This document shows positions 1-5,390 of a DNA stretch of 5,847 nucleotides, in pieces; position 1 is the stretch's first letter; every line of letters starts with the position of its first letter. Below the pieces are notes generated by a model. The model was not told the DNA's origin and did not search any database. It saw only the letters and a program-made list of their open reading frames with translations. This stretch comes from Desulfuromonadales bacterium (GTDB taxonomy: Bacteria; Desulfobacterota; Desulfuromonadia; Desulfuromonadales; BM103): positions 1-5,847 of the forward strand of contig JAOUDB010000180.1 in the NCBI GenBank assembly GCA_029859485.1, read 5' to 3'. Made by a program: the position numbers and the translations under genes.

Positions 1-797
1 TCCTCTTCGTTATTCTGGGTGGCCTGGCAGGTTTTTTGGCCGGGCTTCTTGGTATTGGCGGTGGCATCATTCTCGTGCCTCTTTTTCTTTGGGCCTTTGA
101 CGCCTCGGGCTTCGCTCCGGAGATCATGGTTCATACCGCTTTTGGTACTAGTCTCGCCATTATTATCCCAACTGCACTCAGCAGCACCTTTGGTCATCGT
201 AAGCGAGGCAATGTCGAATGGTACCAGGTTGCTTTTCTTTGCTTGGGTGGTGCTCTTGGTGCGCTCAGTGGCGCCTGGCTGGCTTCACTGCTCAGTGGCG
301 AATGGCTTAAAGGCTTGTTTGGTGTGATGCAGATTCTGGTTGCCGTCCAACTTCTGATTTTTAATCCACGCCTCCCGCCGGAACGAAGTAATCATGTTTC
401 ACGCTGGGCCTTGGCTCTGGTCGGTTTTGCCGGCGGTGTTTTCAGCTCTTTTTTCGGTGTCGGCGGAGGTGTTGTCGCCGTACCACTCATGGTTATCGCT
501 TTGTGCTTTCCGATTCACCTTGCTGTTGGCAACTCGAGCGCTCTGATCGTTGTGTCTTCTCTGTTTGGAGCCTTGTCGTACATGTTCCATGGCTGGGAGT
601 CCGACCTCTTGCCACCATTCTCTCTTGGCTATGTCAATTGCCTGGTTATGGCACTGGTTGCACCTTTTACGATTGGAATGGCGCGTATCGGTGTCCGTGT
701 TGCCAGTCGTACAACCCATGATAAACTTCTTAAGGCCTTCGCGGGTCTATTGGTCTTGGTTGGTTTGCGCATGATCTATCGTGCGTGGTTCGTCTAA
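1..797 (+). CDS. TauE/SafE (DUF81) family membrane permease, 5' end outside window
   Basis: The reading frame is open from the first bases (first full codon at position 3) to a TAA at 795-797, giving 264 visible residues. The start lies upstream of the window. The protein is almost entirely hydrophobic, with about seven or eight membrane segments in the visible part. It has the duplicated glycine-rich signature of the TauE/SafE family: GIGGGIILVPLF near the left edge and GVGGGVVAVPLM about 135 residues later, one per half of the internally duplicated fold. Family members are inner-membrane exporters or permeases for sulfite, sulfoacetate, taurine-related compounds and other small organic anions. 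The substrate cannot be read from sequence, so sulfite export is only a family-level guess. The Memo-family gene starts 19 bp after the stop, so the two are probably co-transcribed. The TTG at 36-38 could be mistaken for a start, but coding sequence clearly continues upstream of it. Family assignment is confident; substrate is not. Confidence 0.9.
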   Translation, partial: LFVILGGLAGFLAGLLGIGGGIILVPLFLWAFDASGFAPEIMVHTAFGTSLAIIIPTALSSTFGHRKRGNVEWYQVAFLCLGGALGALSGAWLASLLSGEWLKGLFGVMQILVAVQLLIFNPRLPPERSNHVSRWALALVGFAGGVFSSFFGVGGGVVAVPLMVIALCFPIHLAVGNSSALIVVSSLFGALSYMFHGWESDLLPPFSLGYVNCLVMALVAPFTIGMARIGVRVASRTTHDKLLKAFAGLLVLVGLRMIYRAWFV

Positions 798-816
798 CTA
801 CTGGACGGGAAAGCTC

Positions 817-1617
817 ATGTTACGTACAGCAGTTGTAGCAGGACAATTTTACTCCGCAAATAAAGAACGACTTCTGAGTGATGTCGAAACGTTGATGGTC
901 TCCGCGACGCCCGAGCCCTCTATCGCGGTGATGTCACCCCATGCTGGCTATATTTACTCTGGAGCCGTGGCTGGCAAAACCTTTTCACATGTGAAAATCC
1001 CCAAAGAAGTTATCATTCTCGGGCCCAATCATCACGGTCGCGGTCATGCCGCTGCGGTCTACGCTCATGGCGCCTGGGAGACTCCCCTCGGGCGAGTGGA
1101 GATCGCTTCACCTCTGGCCGAGCGTTTGCTGGCAGAATGTTCTATGGCTGCTGATGATTTTACGGCTCACATCGATGAACACTCTCTCGAGGTGCAAGTT
1201 CCTTTTCTGCAATACGCGTCTCCCGGCTTGCAAATTGTGCCGCTTTGCCTCGGTCGTATGCCCCTGGATACGCTTCTGGCCCTTGGCGATGGTCTGGCAC
1301 GCGTCATCTCCTCCTGTGAGAAGCCCCCACTGATTGTGGCCAGTACTGATATGACTCATTACGAAGCAGGGGAGGTTGCTCGTAAGAAGGATTCCCTTGC
1401 GTTGGACAGGGTTTTGGCTCTGGATCCTGAAGGGCTTTACGAGGTTGTATACGAGAACAAGATCTCCATGTGCGGTGTCTTGCCGACAGTCGTTATGCTC
1501 AGGGCTGCGCTTGCTCTTGGGGCTATGCAGGCGGAACTGGTCGCATACAGTAATTCCGGAGATGTGACCGGAGACCAGTCTTCCGTTGTCGGCTATGCCG
1601 GCGTGCGTGTTTTTTGA
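817..1617 (+). CDS. amrB: AmmeMemoRadiSam system protein B (Memo family)
   Basis: This is a complete 266-residue protein of the Memo family (PF01875), related to human MEMO1 and to the extradiol-dioxygenase LigB fold. The ATG at 817 is chosen because the family-typical N-terminus RTAVVAGQFYS begins immediately; a GGGA lies 6 nt upstream. Signature blocks are SPHAGYIYSG (residues 40-49, His42), GPNHHG (69-74, His72/73), EHSLEVQVPFLQ (121-132), STDMTHYE (176-183), MCG (218-220, Cys219) and GDQSSVVGYAG near the C-terminus. By alignment from memory, His42, one of His72/73, and Cys219 correspond to MEMO1 metal-site residues His49, His81 and Cys244, so the site appears intact. In prokaryotes the family often accompanies an AMMECR1-like protein and a radical SAM enzyme (AmrA, AmrS), with unknown biochemical role. 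Neither partner is in this window. The upstream neighbour is a TauE-type permease; the downstream gltX has its own promoter. Confidence 0.92.
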   Translation: MLRTAVVAGQFYSANKERLLSDVETLMVSATPEPSIAVMSPHAGYIYSGAVAGKTFSHVKIPKEVIILGPNHHGRGHAAAVYAHGAWETPLGRVEIASPLAERLLAECSMAADDFTAHIDEHSLEVQVPFLQYASPGLQIVPLCLGRMPLDTLLALGDGLARVISSCEKPPLIVASTDMTHYEAGEVARKKDSLALDRVLALDPEGLYEVVYENKISMCGVLPTVVMLRAALALGAMQAELVAYSNSGDVTGDQSSVVGYAGVRVF

Positions 1618-1631
1618 ATGTCGTGACAAAC

Positions 1632-1660
1632 TTGCCACTCACCATGAATTCCGGTATAAA
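1632..1660 (+). promoter_or_regulatory. Sigma70-type promoter for gltX
   Basis: TTGCCA (1632-1637) and TATAAA (1655-1660) are separated by exactly 17 bp; each matches the consensus at 5 of 6 positions. The predicted start is near 1667, giving gltX a leader of roughly 118 nt that contains the palindrome at 1701-1760. No intrinsic terminator is visible after the Memo gene, so some read-through from upstream is possible. The call rests on pattern only. Confidence 0.6.
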
Positions 1661-1700
1661 GCGGGTCACTGAAGAAGTGGCCTCTTTGTTTTGAAAATAA

Positions 1701-1760
1701 TCAACGCGGAGGCACGGAGTCGCAGGAATTTTGTTCAGCGACTCAGCGTCCCCGCGTTGA
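1701..1760. repeat. 60-base imperfect palindrome in the gltX leader
   Basis: The left arm (1701-1723, beginning TCAACGCGG) and right arm (1738-1760, ending CCGCGTTGA) are 23 bases each and flank a 14-base loop. They are complementary at 19 of 23 positions. The outer 9 and inner 7 pairs are perfect; the four mismatches fall at alternate positions (10, 12, 14, 16) of the arm. On the RNA the mismatches are A/C, G-U wobble, A/C and G/A. The arms carry the pseudo-periodic CGGAG-type wording that I associate with dispersed palindromic repeats in deltaproteobacterial genomes. It is not followed by a T-tract, so it does not look like an intrinsic terminator. It lies 24 bases before the gltX start codon and leaves the Shine-Dalgarno site free. 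Confidence 0.8.
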
Positions 1761-1784
1761 ATTCATAGTCTCAGGAGTTTTTTG

Positions 1785-3179
1785 ATGTCTGATTTGCGAG
1801 TTCGTTTTGCCCCGAGTCCAACCGGTTACCTGCACATTGGTGGCGCCCGGACGGCCCTGTTTAATTACCTGCTGGCCAAGAAAGAGCAGGGCACCTTCGT
1901 GCTGAGGATCGAGGACACTGATGTGGAGAGATCTACCCAGGAATCTGTCGATGCTATCTTGCAGGCTATGGACTGGCTGGGCCTCAGTTACGATGAGGGC
2001 CCTTTTTACCAGTCTGAACGTTACGATCTTTACAAGAGTAAGGTCTCTGACCTGCTCAACAAGGGTCTCGCTTATCGTTGTTACTGCAGCGCCGACGAAT
2101 TGAACGCCAAACGTGAAGCCGCAATGAAGGCCGGTGGCAAGCCGCGTTACGACGGCACCTGCCGCGAGCGAACTGATCAGCCTGAGGCCCCCTTTGTTGT
2201 TCGTTTCAAAACGCCTCGTGATGGCAATACTGCTTTTGTCGACCGTATCAAGGGCACTATATCGGTTGAAAACGATGAGCTTGATGATCTGATTATCCAG
2301 CGCACCGATGGCAACCCGACCTATAACTTTGTCGTGGTGATCGATGATGCCGAAATGGGCATCAACCTGGTTATTCGTGGTGATGATCATGTCAACAATA
2401 CAGTACGCCAGATTCCCATGTATAAAGCTCTTGGCTACGAAGTCCCGGAGTTTGCCCATGTGCCGATGATCCTGGGGGCCGACAAGAAACGTCTCTCCAA
2501 GCGTCATGGTGCGACCTCCGTTATGGTTTACAGGGAGATGGGCTTTCTTCCCGAGGCTATGGTTAACTACCTGGTACGCCTTGGATGGTCGTTCGGTGAT
2601 GAAGAGATCTTCTCAATGGATGACCTGATCGAAAAGTTCAGCCTCGATAACGTTGGCCGTTCAGCGGGAGTTTTTAACCCGGACAAGCTGTTGTGGCTGA
2701 ATGAACATTATATCAAGACCGGTGATCCGCAGCGCCTTGCAGCTTTGCTCGCAGAACTGCTTGAGACTCAGGGCGTTGATATTGAAAACGGCCCGGATTT
2801 GACAGCTGTTGTTAAAACCCTCCAGGAACGTGCCAAGACATTGGTAGAGATGGCAGAGGGCGCTCACTTCTATTTCGTAGCGCCGGAGACTTATGATGAA
2901 GCCTCCGCTGAGAAGTTCCTTACCCCCGAGCAACGACCTGTTCTGGAGTTACTGATCAAGCATCTGGGTTCGCTGTCATCTTTCGCGTTGGCCGATGTTG
3001 AGTCCGCTTTCAAAGCGTTGATGGAAGAGAGTGGTTTGAAGCTGGGCAAGATTGGCCCGGTCGTACGGGTAGCGCTCACTGGTGGTACTGTCAGCCCAAG
3101 TATTTATGACGTTGTCAGCGTGCTGGGCCAGGACGCTGTTATGGCACGACTGAATAGGGCCCTTCAGTTCCTCGATTAA
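1785..3179 (+). CDS. gltX: Glutamyl-tRNA synthetase (GluRS)
   Basis: This is a complete 464-residue class I aminoacyl-tRNA synthetase that attaches glutamate to tRNA-Glu in the cytoplasm. The ATG at 1785 is preceded by AGGAG (1773-1777) with 7 nt spacing; the in-frame TTG immediately before it is less likely. The ATP-binding HIGH-type motif is HIGG (residues 17-20) inside [18 protein letters not shown], and the KMSKS-type loop is KRLSKRHG (235-242). A zinc-site arrangement is visible: Cys99, Cys101, Tyr122 and Cys126, which matches the E. coli ligands Cys98, Cys100, Tyr121 and Cys125 with a one-residue offset. Length agrees with E. coli GluRS (471). The C-terminal anticodon-binding region looks intact. 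Whether it is discriminating (Glu only) or also charges tRNA-Gln cannot be decided here. Both tRNAs lie about 560-690 bp downstream. Transcription probably begins at the promoter at 1632-1660. Confidence 0.98.
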   Translation: MSDLRVRFAPSPTGYLHIGGARTALFNYLLAKKEQGTFVLRIEDTDVERSTQESVDAILQAMDWLGLSYDEGPFYQSERYDLYKSKVSDLLNKGLAYRCYCSADELNAKREAAMKAGGKPRYDGTCRERTDQPEAPFVVRFKTPRDGNTAFVDRIKGTISVENDELDDLIIQRTDGNPTYNFVVVIDDAEMGINLVIRGDDHVNNTVRQIPMYKALGYEVPEFAHVPMILGADKKRLSKRHGATSVMVYREMGFLPEAMVNYLVRLGWSFGDEEIFSMDDLIEKFSLDNVGRSAGVFNPDKLLWLNEHYIKTGDPQRLAALLAELLETQGVDIENGPDLTAVVKTLQERAKTLVEMAEGAHFYFVAPETYDEASAEKFLTPEQRPVLELLIKHLGSLSSFALADVESAFKALMEESGLKLGKIGPVVRVALTGGTVSPSIYDVVSVLGQDAVMARLNRALQFLD

Positions 3180-3296
3180 GCCCATGCCTGTTTTGATGTT
3201 CTTCTTTTCCATCGATACGGCGGGGAGGGTTATTCGTTTCGCGCACTCATTAACAACACGGCAAGACTGCGATGTTGACTGAGGAGGGAACAAAAG

Positions 3297-3500
3297 ATGC
3301 CATTTGTAAACATCAAGATTACTAAAGATGGAGCAACTTCAGAACAAAAGGCCCGGCTCATCAAGGGCGTCACTGATTTACTGGTCGAAACCCTAGATAA
3401 AAACCCTGCGACAACGGTGGTCGTTATCGAAGAAGTTGATACCGACAGTTGGGGAATTGGTGGAGAGTCCGTAACCGTTCGTCGTTCGAAAGAGTCTTGA
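3297..3500 (+). CDS. 4-oxalocrotonate tautomerase-family protein
   Basis: This is a 67-residue protein starting at ATG 3297, preceded by a strong Shine-Dalgarno GAGGAGGG (3281-3288) with 8 nt spacing. The second residue is proline (MPFVNIKI), so removal of Met exposes the N-terminal Pro1 that acts as catalytic base in the tautomerase superfamily. The length, the EQKARLIKGVTDLL helix and the GIGGESVTV segment are typical of 4-OT monomers, which usually form hexamers. Trp51 (mature numbering) occupies the position of Phe50 in Pseudomonas 4-OT. Aligned by eye, the classical Arg11 falls at Ala12 and Arg39 at Val41, so both substrate-binding arginines are missing. A classical 2-hydroxymuconate tautomerase role is therefore doubtful, and no aromatic meta-cleavage genes are nearby. 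It lies 117 bp after gltX; no convincing promoter or terminator separates them. Family membership is confident, activity unknown. Confidence 0.9.
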   Translation: MPFVNIKITKDGATSEQKARLIKGVTDLLVETLDKNPATTVVVIEEVDTDSWGIGGESVTVRRSKES

Positions 3501-3743
3501 TACCCTTGCTCGTTCTCTGACTTCAACCACTCAGAAAGACTGAGCTTTAGGCTTCATGGCTTGAGTTGCAAAAAAAGTTTCGGTATTTGATTTTTTCTCT
3601 TGCCAAGGCAGGACTCCTTTTAGTATGTTACGCCTCTCAATTGACGGGGATTTATCTTCACGTTCAACCTGATACGATCTTGAAATTGAGTGAGCAGCAC
3701 ATGGTGGCACATTTGACCACATTGCATTAAGGTTACATTACAG
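3501..3743. other. Gap without a recognised gene, before the tRNA pair
   Basis: This 243-base gap shows no plausible coding region on either strand. It has a weak 5-bp hairpin (CTCAG 3530-3534 with CTGAG 3540-3544), possibly part of a longer imperfect fold from about 3509 to 3545, followed by only a short T run, so it is at best a poor terminator for the tautomerase gene. It also has an A/T-rich stretch at 3569-3600. A weak promoter-like pair, TTGCCA (3600-3605) and TATGTT (3624-3629) with an 18-bp spacer, could serve the tRNAs but is not convincing. Confidence 0.5.
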
Positions 3744-3818
3744 TGGGGTGTCGCCAAGTGGTAAGGCAACGGGTTCTGATCCCGTCATTCGGGGGTTCAA
3801 ATCCTCCCACCCCAGCCA
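3744..3818 (+). tRNA. tRNA-Gln (anticodon CUG)
   Basis: A full cloverleaf can be drawn. The acceptor is TGGGGTG (3744-3750) paired with CACCCCA (3808-3814); the D-arm is 3753-3767. The anticodon stem ACGGG/CCCGT encloses loop TTCTGAT (3774-3780), with anticodon CTG at 3776-3778. The variable loop is CATTC, and the T-arm is GGGGG/CCTCC around TTCAAAT, with one G-U pair. The discriminator is G73 (3815) and CCA is encoded (3816-3818). The U1-A72 pair and G73 are typical of bacterial tRNA-Gln. It reads CAG codons; a UUG-anticodon tRNA-Gln for CAA is expected elsewhere in the genome. It is the first gene of a two-tRNA unit with tRNA-Glu. Confidence 0.97.
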
Positions 3819-3829
3819 CAGATTCAACA

Positions 3830-3845
3830 GGGGAACATTTTCCCC
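3830..3845 (+). other. Small hairpin in the tRNA-Gln/tRNA-Glu spacer
   Basis: GGGGAA (3830-3835) and TTCCCC (3840-3845) form a perfect 6-bp stem over a 4-base loop within the 46-base spacer between the two tRNAs. No T-tract follows, so it is unlikely to end transcription. A role in folding or processing of the tRNA precursor is possible but only inferred. Confidence 0.4.
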
Positions 3846-3864
3846 GTGAGAGCATAGTTTATAT

Positions 3865-3942
3865 GCGCTCTTCGTCTAGCCTGGTCTAGGACACCGCCCT
3901 TTCACGGCGGCGACAGGGGTTCGAATCCCCTAGGGCGTACCA
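3865..3942 (+). tRNA. tRNA-Glu (anticodon UUC)
   Basis: The acceptor GCGCTCT (3865-3871) pairs with AGGGCGT (3932-3938). The anticodon stem CCGCC/GGCGG encloses loop CTTTCAC (3899-3905), with anticodon TTC at 3901-3903. The T-arm is AGGGG/CCCCT around TTCGAAT, the discriminator is A73 (3939), and CCA is encoded (3940-3942). The anticodon arm and T-arm closely match E. coli tRNA-Glu as I recall it. The acceptor contains two G-U wobbles, including the terminal G1-U72 pair, where G1-C72 would be usual. It is the substrate of the GluRS encoded upstream in this window. Transcription ends at the terminator 8 bases downstream. Confidence 0.97.
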
Positions 3943-3950
3943 TTCAGGGA

Positions 3951-3987
3951 CCCCGTAGCTCTTTGGAGCTGCGGGGTTTTTGTTTTT
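3951..3987 (+). terminator. Strong Rho-independent terminator of the tRNA unit
   Basis: CCCCGTAGCTC (3951-3961) pairs with GAGCTGCGGGG (3966-3976), an 11-bp stem with a single U-G wobble and a 4-base loop (TTTG). It is followed by TTTTTGTTTTT (3977-3987). It sits 8 bases after the CCA end of tRNA-Glu and insulates the following TPR gene from the tRNA transcript. Confidence 0.96.
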
Positions 3988-4039
3988 AAGCCCACTGGTT
4001 CCTTACCTCTGCCCTTATTCACAGTTCCTTAAATCCTGA

Positions 4040-4068
4040 TTGACCTGCACCAGCCTCTCTAGTAAAAC
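4040..4068 (+). promoter_or_regulatory. Candidate promoter of the TPR gene
   Basis: TTGACC (4040-4045) and TAAAAC (4063-4068) are separated by 17 bp, matching the sigma70 consensus at 5 of 6 and 4 of 6 positions. It lies just after the tRNA terminator, where a new transcription start is needed. It would give a leader of about 50 nt before the TTG start at 4124. Confidence 0.45.
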
Positions 4069-4123
4069 TTACTGGGTTTATCGATATTTAAGAGTCATCA
4101 GCCCTTCCTGCAGGAGCTACATT

Positions 4124-5083
4124 TTGACTGACCTTGACAGAAACAATCTCAACCCGCAGCAATTTGTTTTTTGGCTGCCGCCTGAAGGCCACATGATTCA
4201 TGTCGGACCCGAGCAGCAGCCTGTTGCCTTGCCGCAGGTTCCGTTGCCGATAAAGATCGCAGACATGGAGGCGTTAGGCGGTGCAGAGAGTCTGCCCGGT
4301 GACAACGCCATAGGGGAGGGCGTTTATGATTATCTCCGCCAATTCCCGGAGTGTCTCAACAATCAGGAATATGCTGAGCTTCTGCGCGACGGCTATTCGC
4401 ACTTTCTGGCCGACCTGGCTGCTAACGTTGTCATGCTTGATAAAAAAGAAGTTGATCCCGCCTATGTTTTTCGCAAGCTCACCTATCTCAAGATTCTACG
4501 TCTGCTCGAGCCTGACAATGCCGGACTCGTGTGGCAACTGGCGCATGGGTTTTACGCCCTGGCGTTAACCTTTACCGAGCTACCTCAGGTTCGCCGCAAT
4601 TTGCTTGATGCCATGCGCTTCGGTCAGAATCTGTTAAAACTTAATCCTGAGGATTCCGCGGCGCTCAGTTTGCTGGCAGATATTGATATCCTGATCGGTG
4701 ATTATCCGACCGCCATGAACCGCCTGCGAAAGCTTTTGGATCTCCTTACTGATGAATCTACGATTGCAAAGATAAAGGCTCGCCTCGAGAGATGCGCTGA
4801 AATCGGTTTTCCGGATCACCCTTTGATGGATGACCTGGAGTGTATCGGGCATGCGATGCAACTTTACTCGGCTGAGGATTATGCTTTAGCGACAGAATTG
4901 CTGGAGCGTCTGGAAGAAGACGCTTATTTCATGTCTGAACTTAAATCGGCAGACTTTCTCTGTCTGTTGGGCATGTGTCGTCTCAAGATGGAAGATCGCT
5001 CCGGAGCCTTTGATGCCTTGAGCCAGGCCTTGGAAATGGATCCGGAGCACGACCAGACCAGAGTTGTGCTTGAGTCAGTCTAA
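4124..5083 (+). CDS. TPR-repeat protein of unknown function, probable TTG start
   Basis: This is a 319-residue soluble protein ending at TAA 5081-5083. The start is taken as TTG 4124 because AGGAG (4112-4116) lies 7 nt upstream, the same arrangement as at gltX. Upstream in-frame sequence overlaps the promoter candidate, and no ATG occurs before the region that already looks coding. There is no signal peptide or membrane segment, so it is probably cytoplasmic. The N-terminal 60 residues are proline- and glutamine-rich with an LPPEGHMIHVGPEQQP segment. From about residue 65 it is helical. TPR-like units are visible at roughly 111-150 (LRLLEPDNAGLVWQLAHGFY), 163-200 (LLKLNPEDSAALSLLADIDILIGDY) and 274-308 (FLCLLGMCRLKMEDRSGAFDALSQALEMDP), with the usual small-residue pattern and closing proline. 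TPRs mediate protein-protein contacts. I do not recognise the family, and the partner is unknown. The downstream micro-protein starts 67 bp later and may share the transcript. Confidence 0.85.
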   Translation: MTDLDRNNLNPQQFVFWLPPEGHMIHVGPEQQPVALPQVPLPIKIADMEALGGAESLPGDNAIGEGVYDYLRQFPECLNNQEYAELLRDGYSHFLADLAANVVMLDKKEVDPAYVFRKLTYLKILRLLEPDNAGLVWQLAHGFYALALTFTELPQVRRNLLDAMRFGQNLLKLNPEDSAALSLLADIDILIGDYPTAMNRLRKLLDLLTDESTIAKIKARLERCAEIGFPDHPLMDDLECIGHAMQLYSAEDYALATELLERLEEDAYFMSELKSADFLCLLGMCRLKMEDRSGAFDALSQALEMDPEHDQTRVVLESV

Positions 5084-5094
5084 AGGTCAAATCT

Positions 5095-5110
5095 CTTAAC
5101 CGTTGTTAAG
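5095..5110. other. Small hairpin between the TPR gene and the micro-protein gene
   Basis: CTTAAC (5095-5100) and GTTAAG (5105-5110) form a perfect 6-bp stem over a CGTT loop. The stem is A/T-rich and is not followed by a T-tract, so it is not a standard terminator. It could be a small operator-like palindrome or mRNA structure, or chance. Confidence 0.3.
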
Positions 5111-5150
5111 GCAGGAATTGAATGTTTAACGCGTAAGGCGTGGAGTTGTT

Positions 5151-5282
5151 ATGCAAAATATTGGTTTAGGCGATGTCATTTTTATTATCCTGATCCTTGG
5201 GGTTGTTCATGGCATCATGCATCTTGTCTCCTCAAACCGAAAGCGGAATTCTTCATCTGAGGATGATCCTGAGCATTCGTAA
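5151..5282 (+). CDS. 43-residue single-pass membrane micro-protein
   Basis: A short frame runs from ATG 5151 to TAA 5280-5282, with GGAG (5142-5145) 5 nt upstream. The product is MQNIGLGDVIFIILILGVVH for the first 20 residues. One hydrophobic helix spans about 8-26, then a basic cluster SSNRKR, then an acidic serine-rich tail SSSEDDPEH. The basic cluster after the helix predicts, by the positive-inside rule, an N-terminus outside and a C-terminus in the cytoplasm. Its layout (ribosome site, hydrophobic core, charged tail, stop) looks like a real small membrane protein and not a chance frame. No homologue or function is recognised. It lies between the TPR gene and an exported protein gene, consistent with an envelope-related role, but that is inference only. 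Confidence 0.55.
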   Translation: MQNIGLGDVIFIILILGVVHGIMHLVSSNRKRNSSSEDDPEHS

Positions 5283-5318
5283 ATCTTATCCTCCCGTCTT
5301 TGTGACGCTCTCTAGTTG

Positions 5319-5347
5319 TTGTTCCTCTTCATTCCTCGTGCTATTAT
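5319..5347 (+). promoter_or_regulatory. Weak candidate promoter for the exported protein gene
   Basis: TATTAT (5342-5347) matches the -10 consensus at 5 of 6 positions; the TTGTTC 17 bp upstream (5319-5324) matches only the TTG of the -35. The predicted start near 5354 would leave a leader of about 37 nt. The alternative is translation coupled to an upstream frame (see findings). Confidence 0.3.
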
Positions 5348-5390
5348 TAGCAACTTATTTCGGCTTGCAACCAACTACCTGGTTTTATAA

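Noticed and set aside
781..816. Upstream in-frame GTG start for the Memo protein
   Set aside because: It would overlap the permease gene and add 12 residues before the conserved N-terminus of the family. ATG 817 fits the family and has a better-placed ribosome site.
1108..1638. Long - strand frame opposite amrB
   Set aside because: It is fully antisense to a conserved gene, low-complexity in character, and has no ribosome site or family signature.
1743..2507. Long open frame on the - strand opposite gltX
   Set aside because: It lies antisense within a certain gltX, its translation has no recognisable domain, and it would start inside conserved gltX codons. It is a codon-usage shadow.
3531..3722. 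63-codon - strand frame in the gap before the tRNAs
   Set aside because: The product has no hydrophobic core, domain or convincing ribosome site. The gap is A/T-rich and looks non-coding.
3713..3739. TTGACC with TACATT as a promoter directly before tRNA-Gln
   Set aside because: The spacer is only 15 bp and the predicted start would fall inside the tRNA gene, leaving no leader for 5' processing.
4040..4123. Upstream in-frame TTG start for the TPR protein at 4040
   Set aside because: It coincides with the -35 promoter element, has no ribosome site, and would add a segment of non-protein-like composition. TTG 4124 has AGGAG at 7 nt.
5095..5110. Intrinsic terminator after the TPR gene
   Set aside because: The stem is A/T-rich and has no following T-tract, so it is recorded only as a small hairpin.
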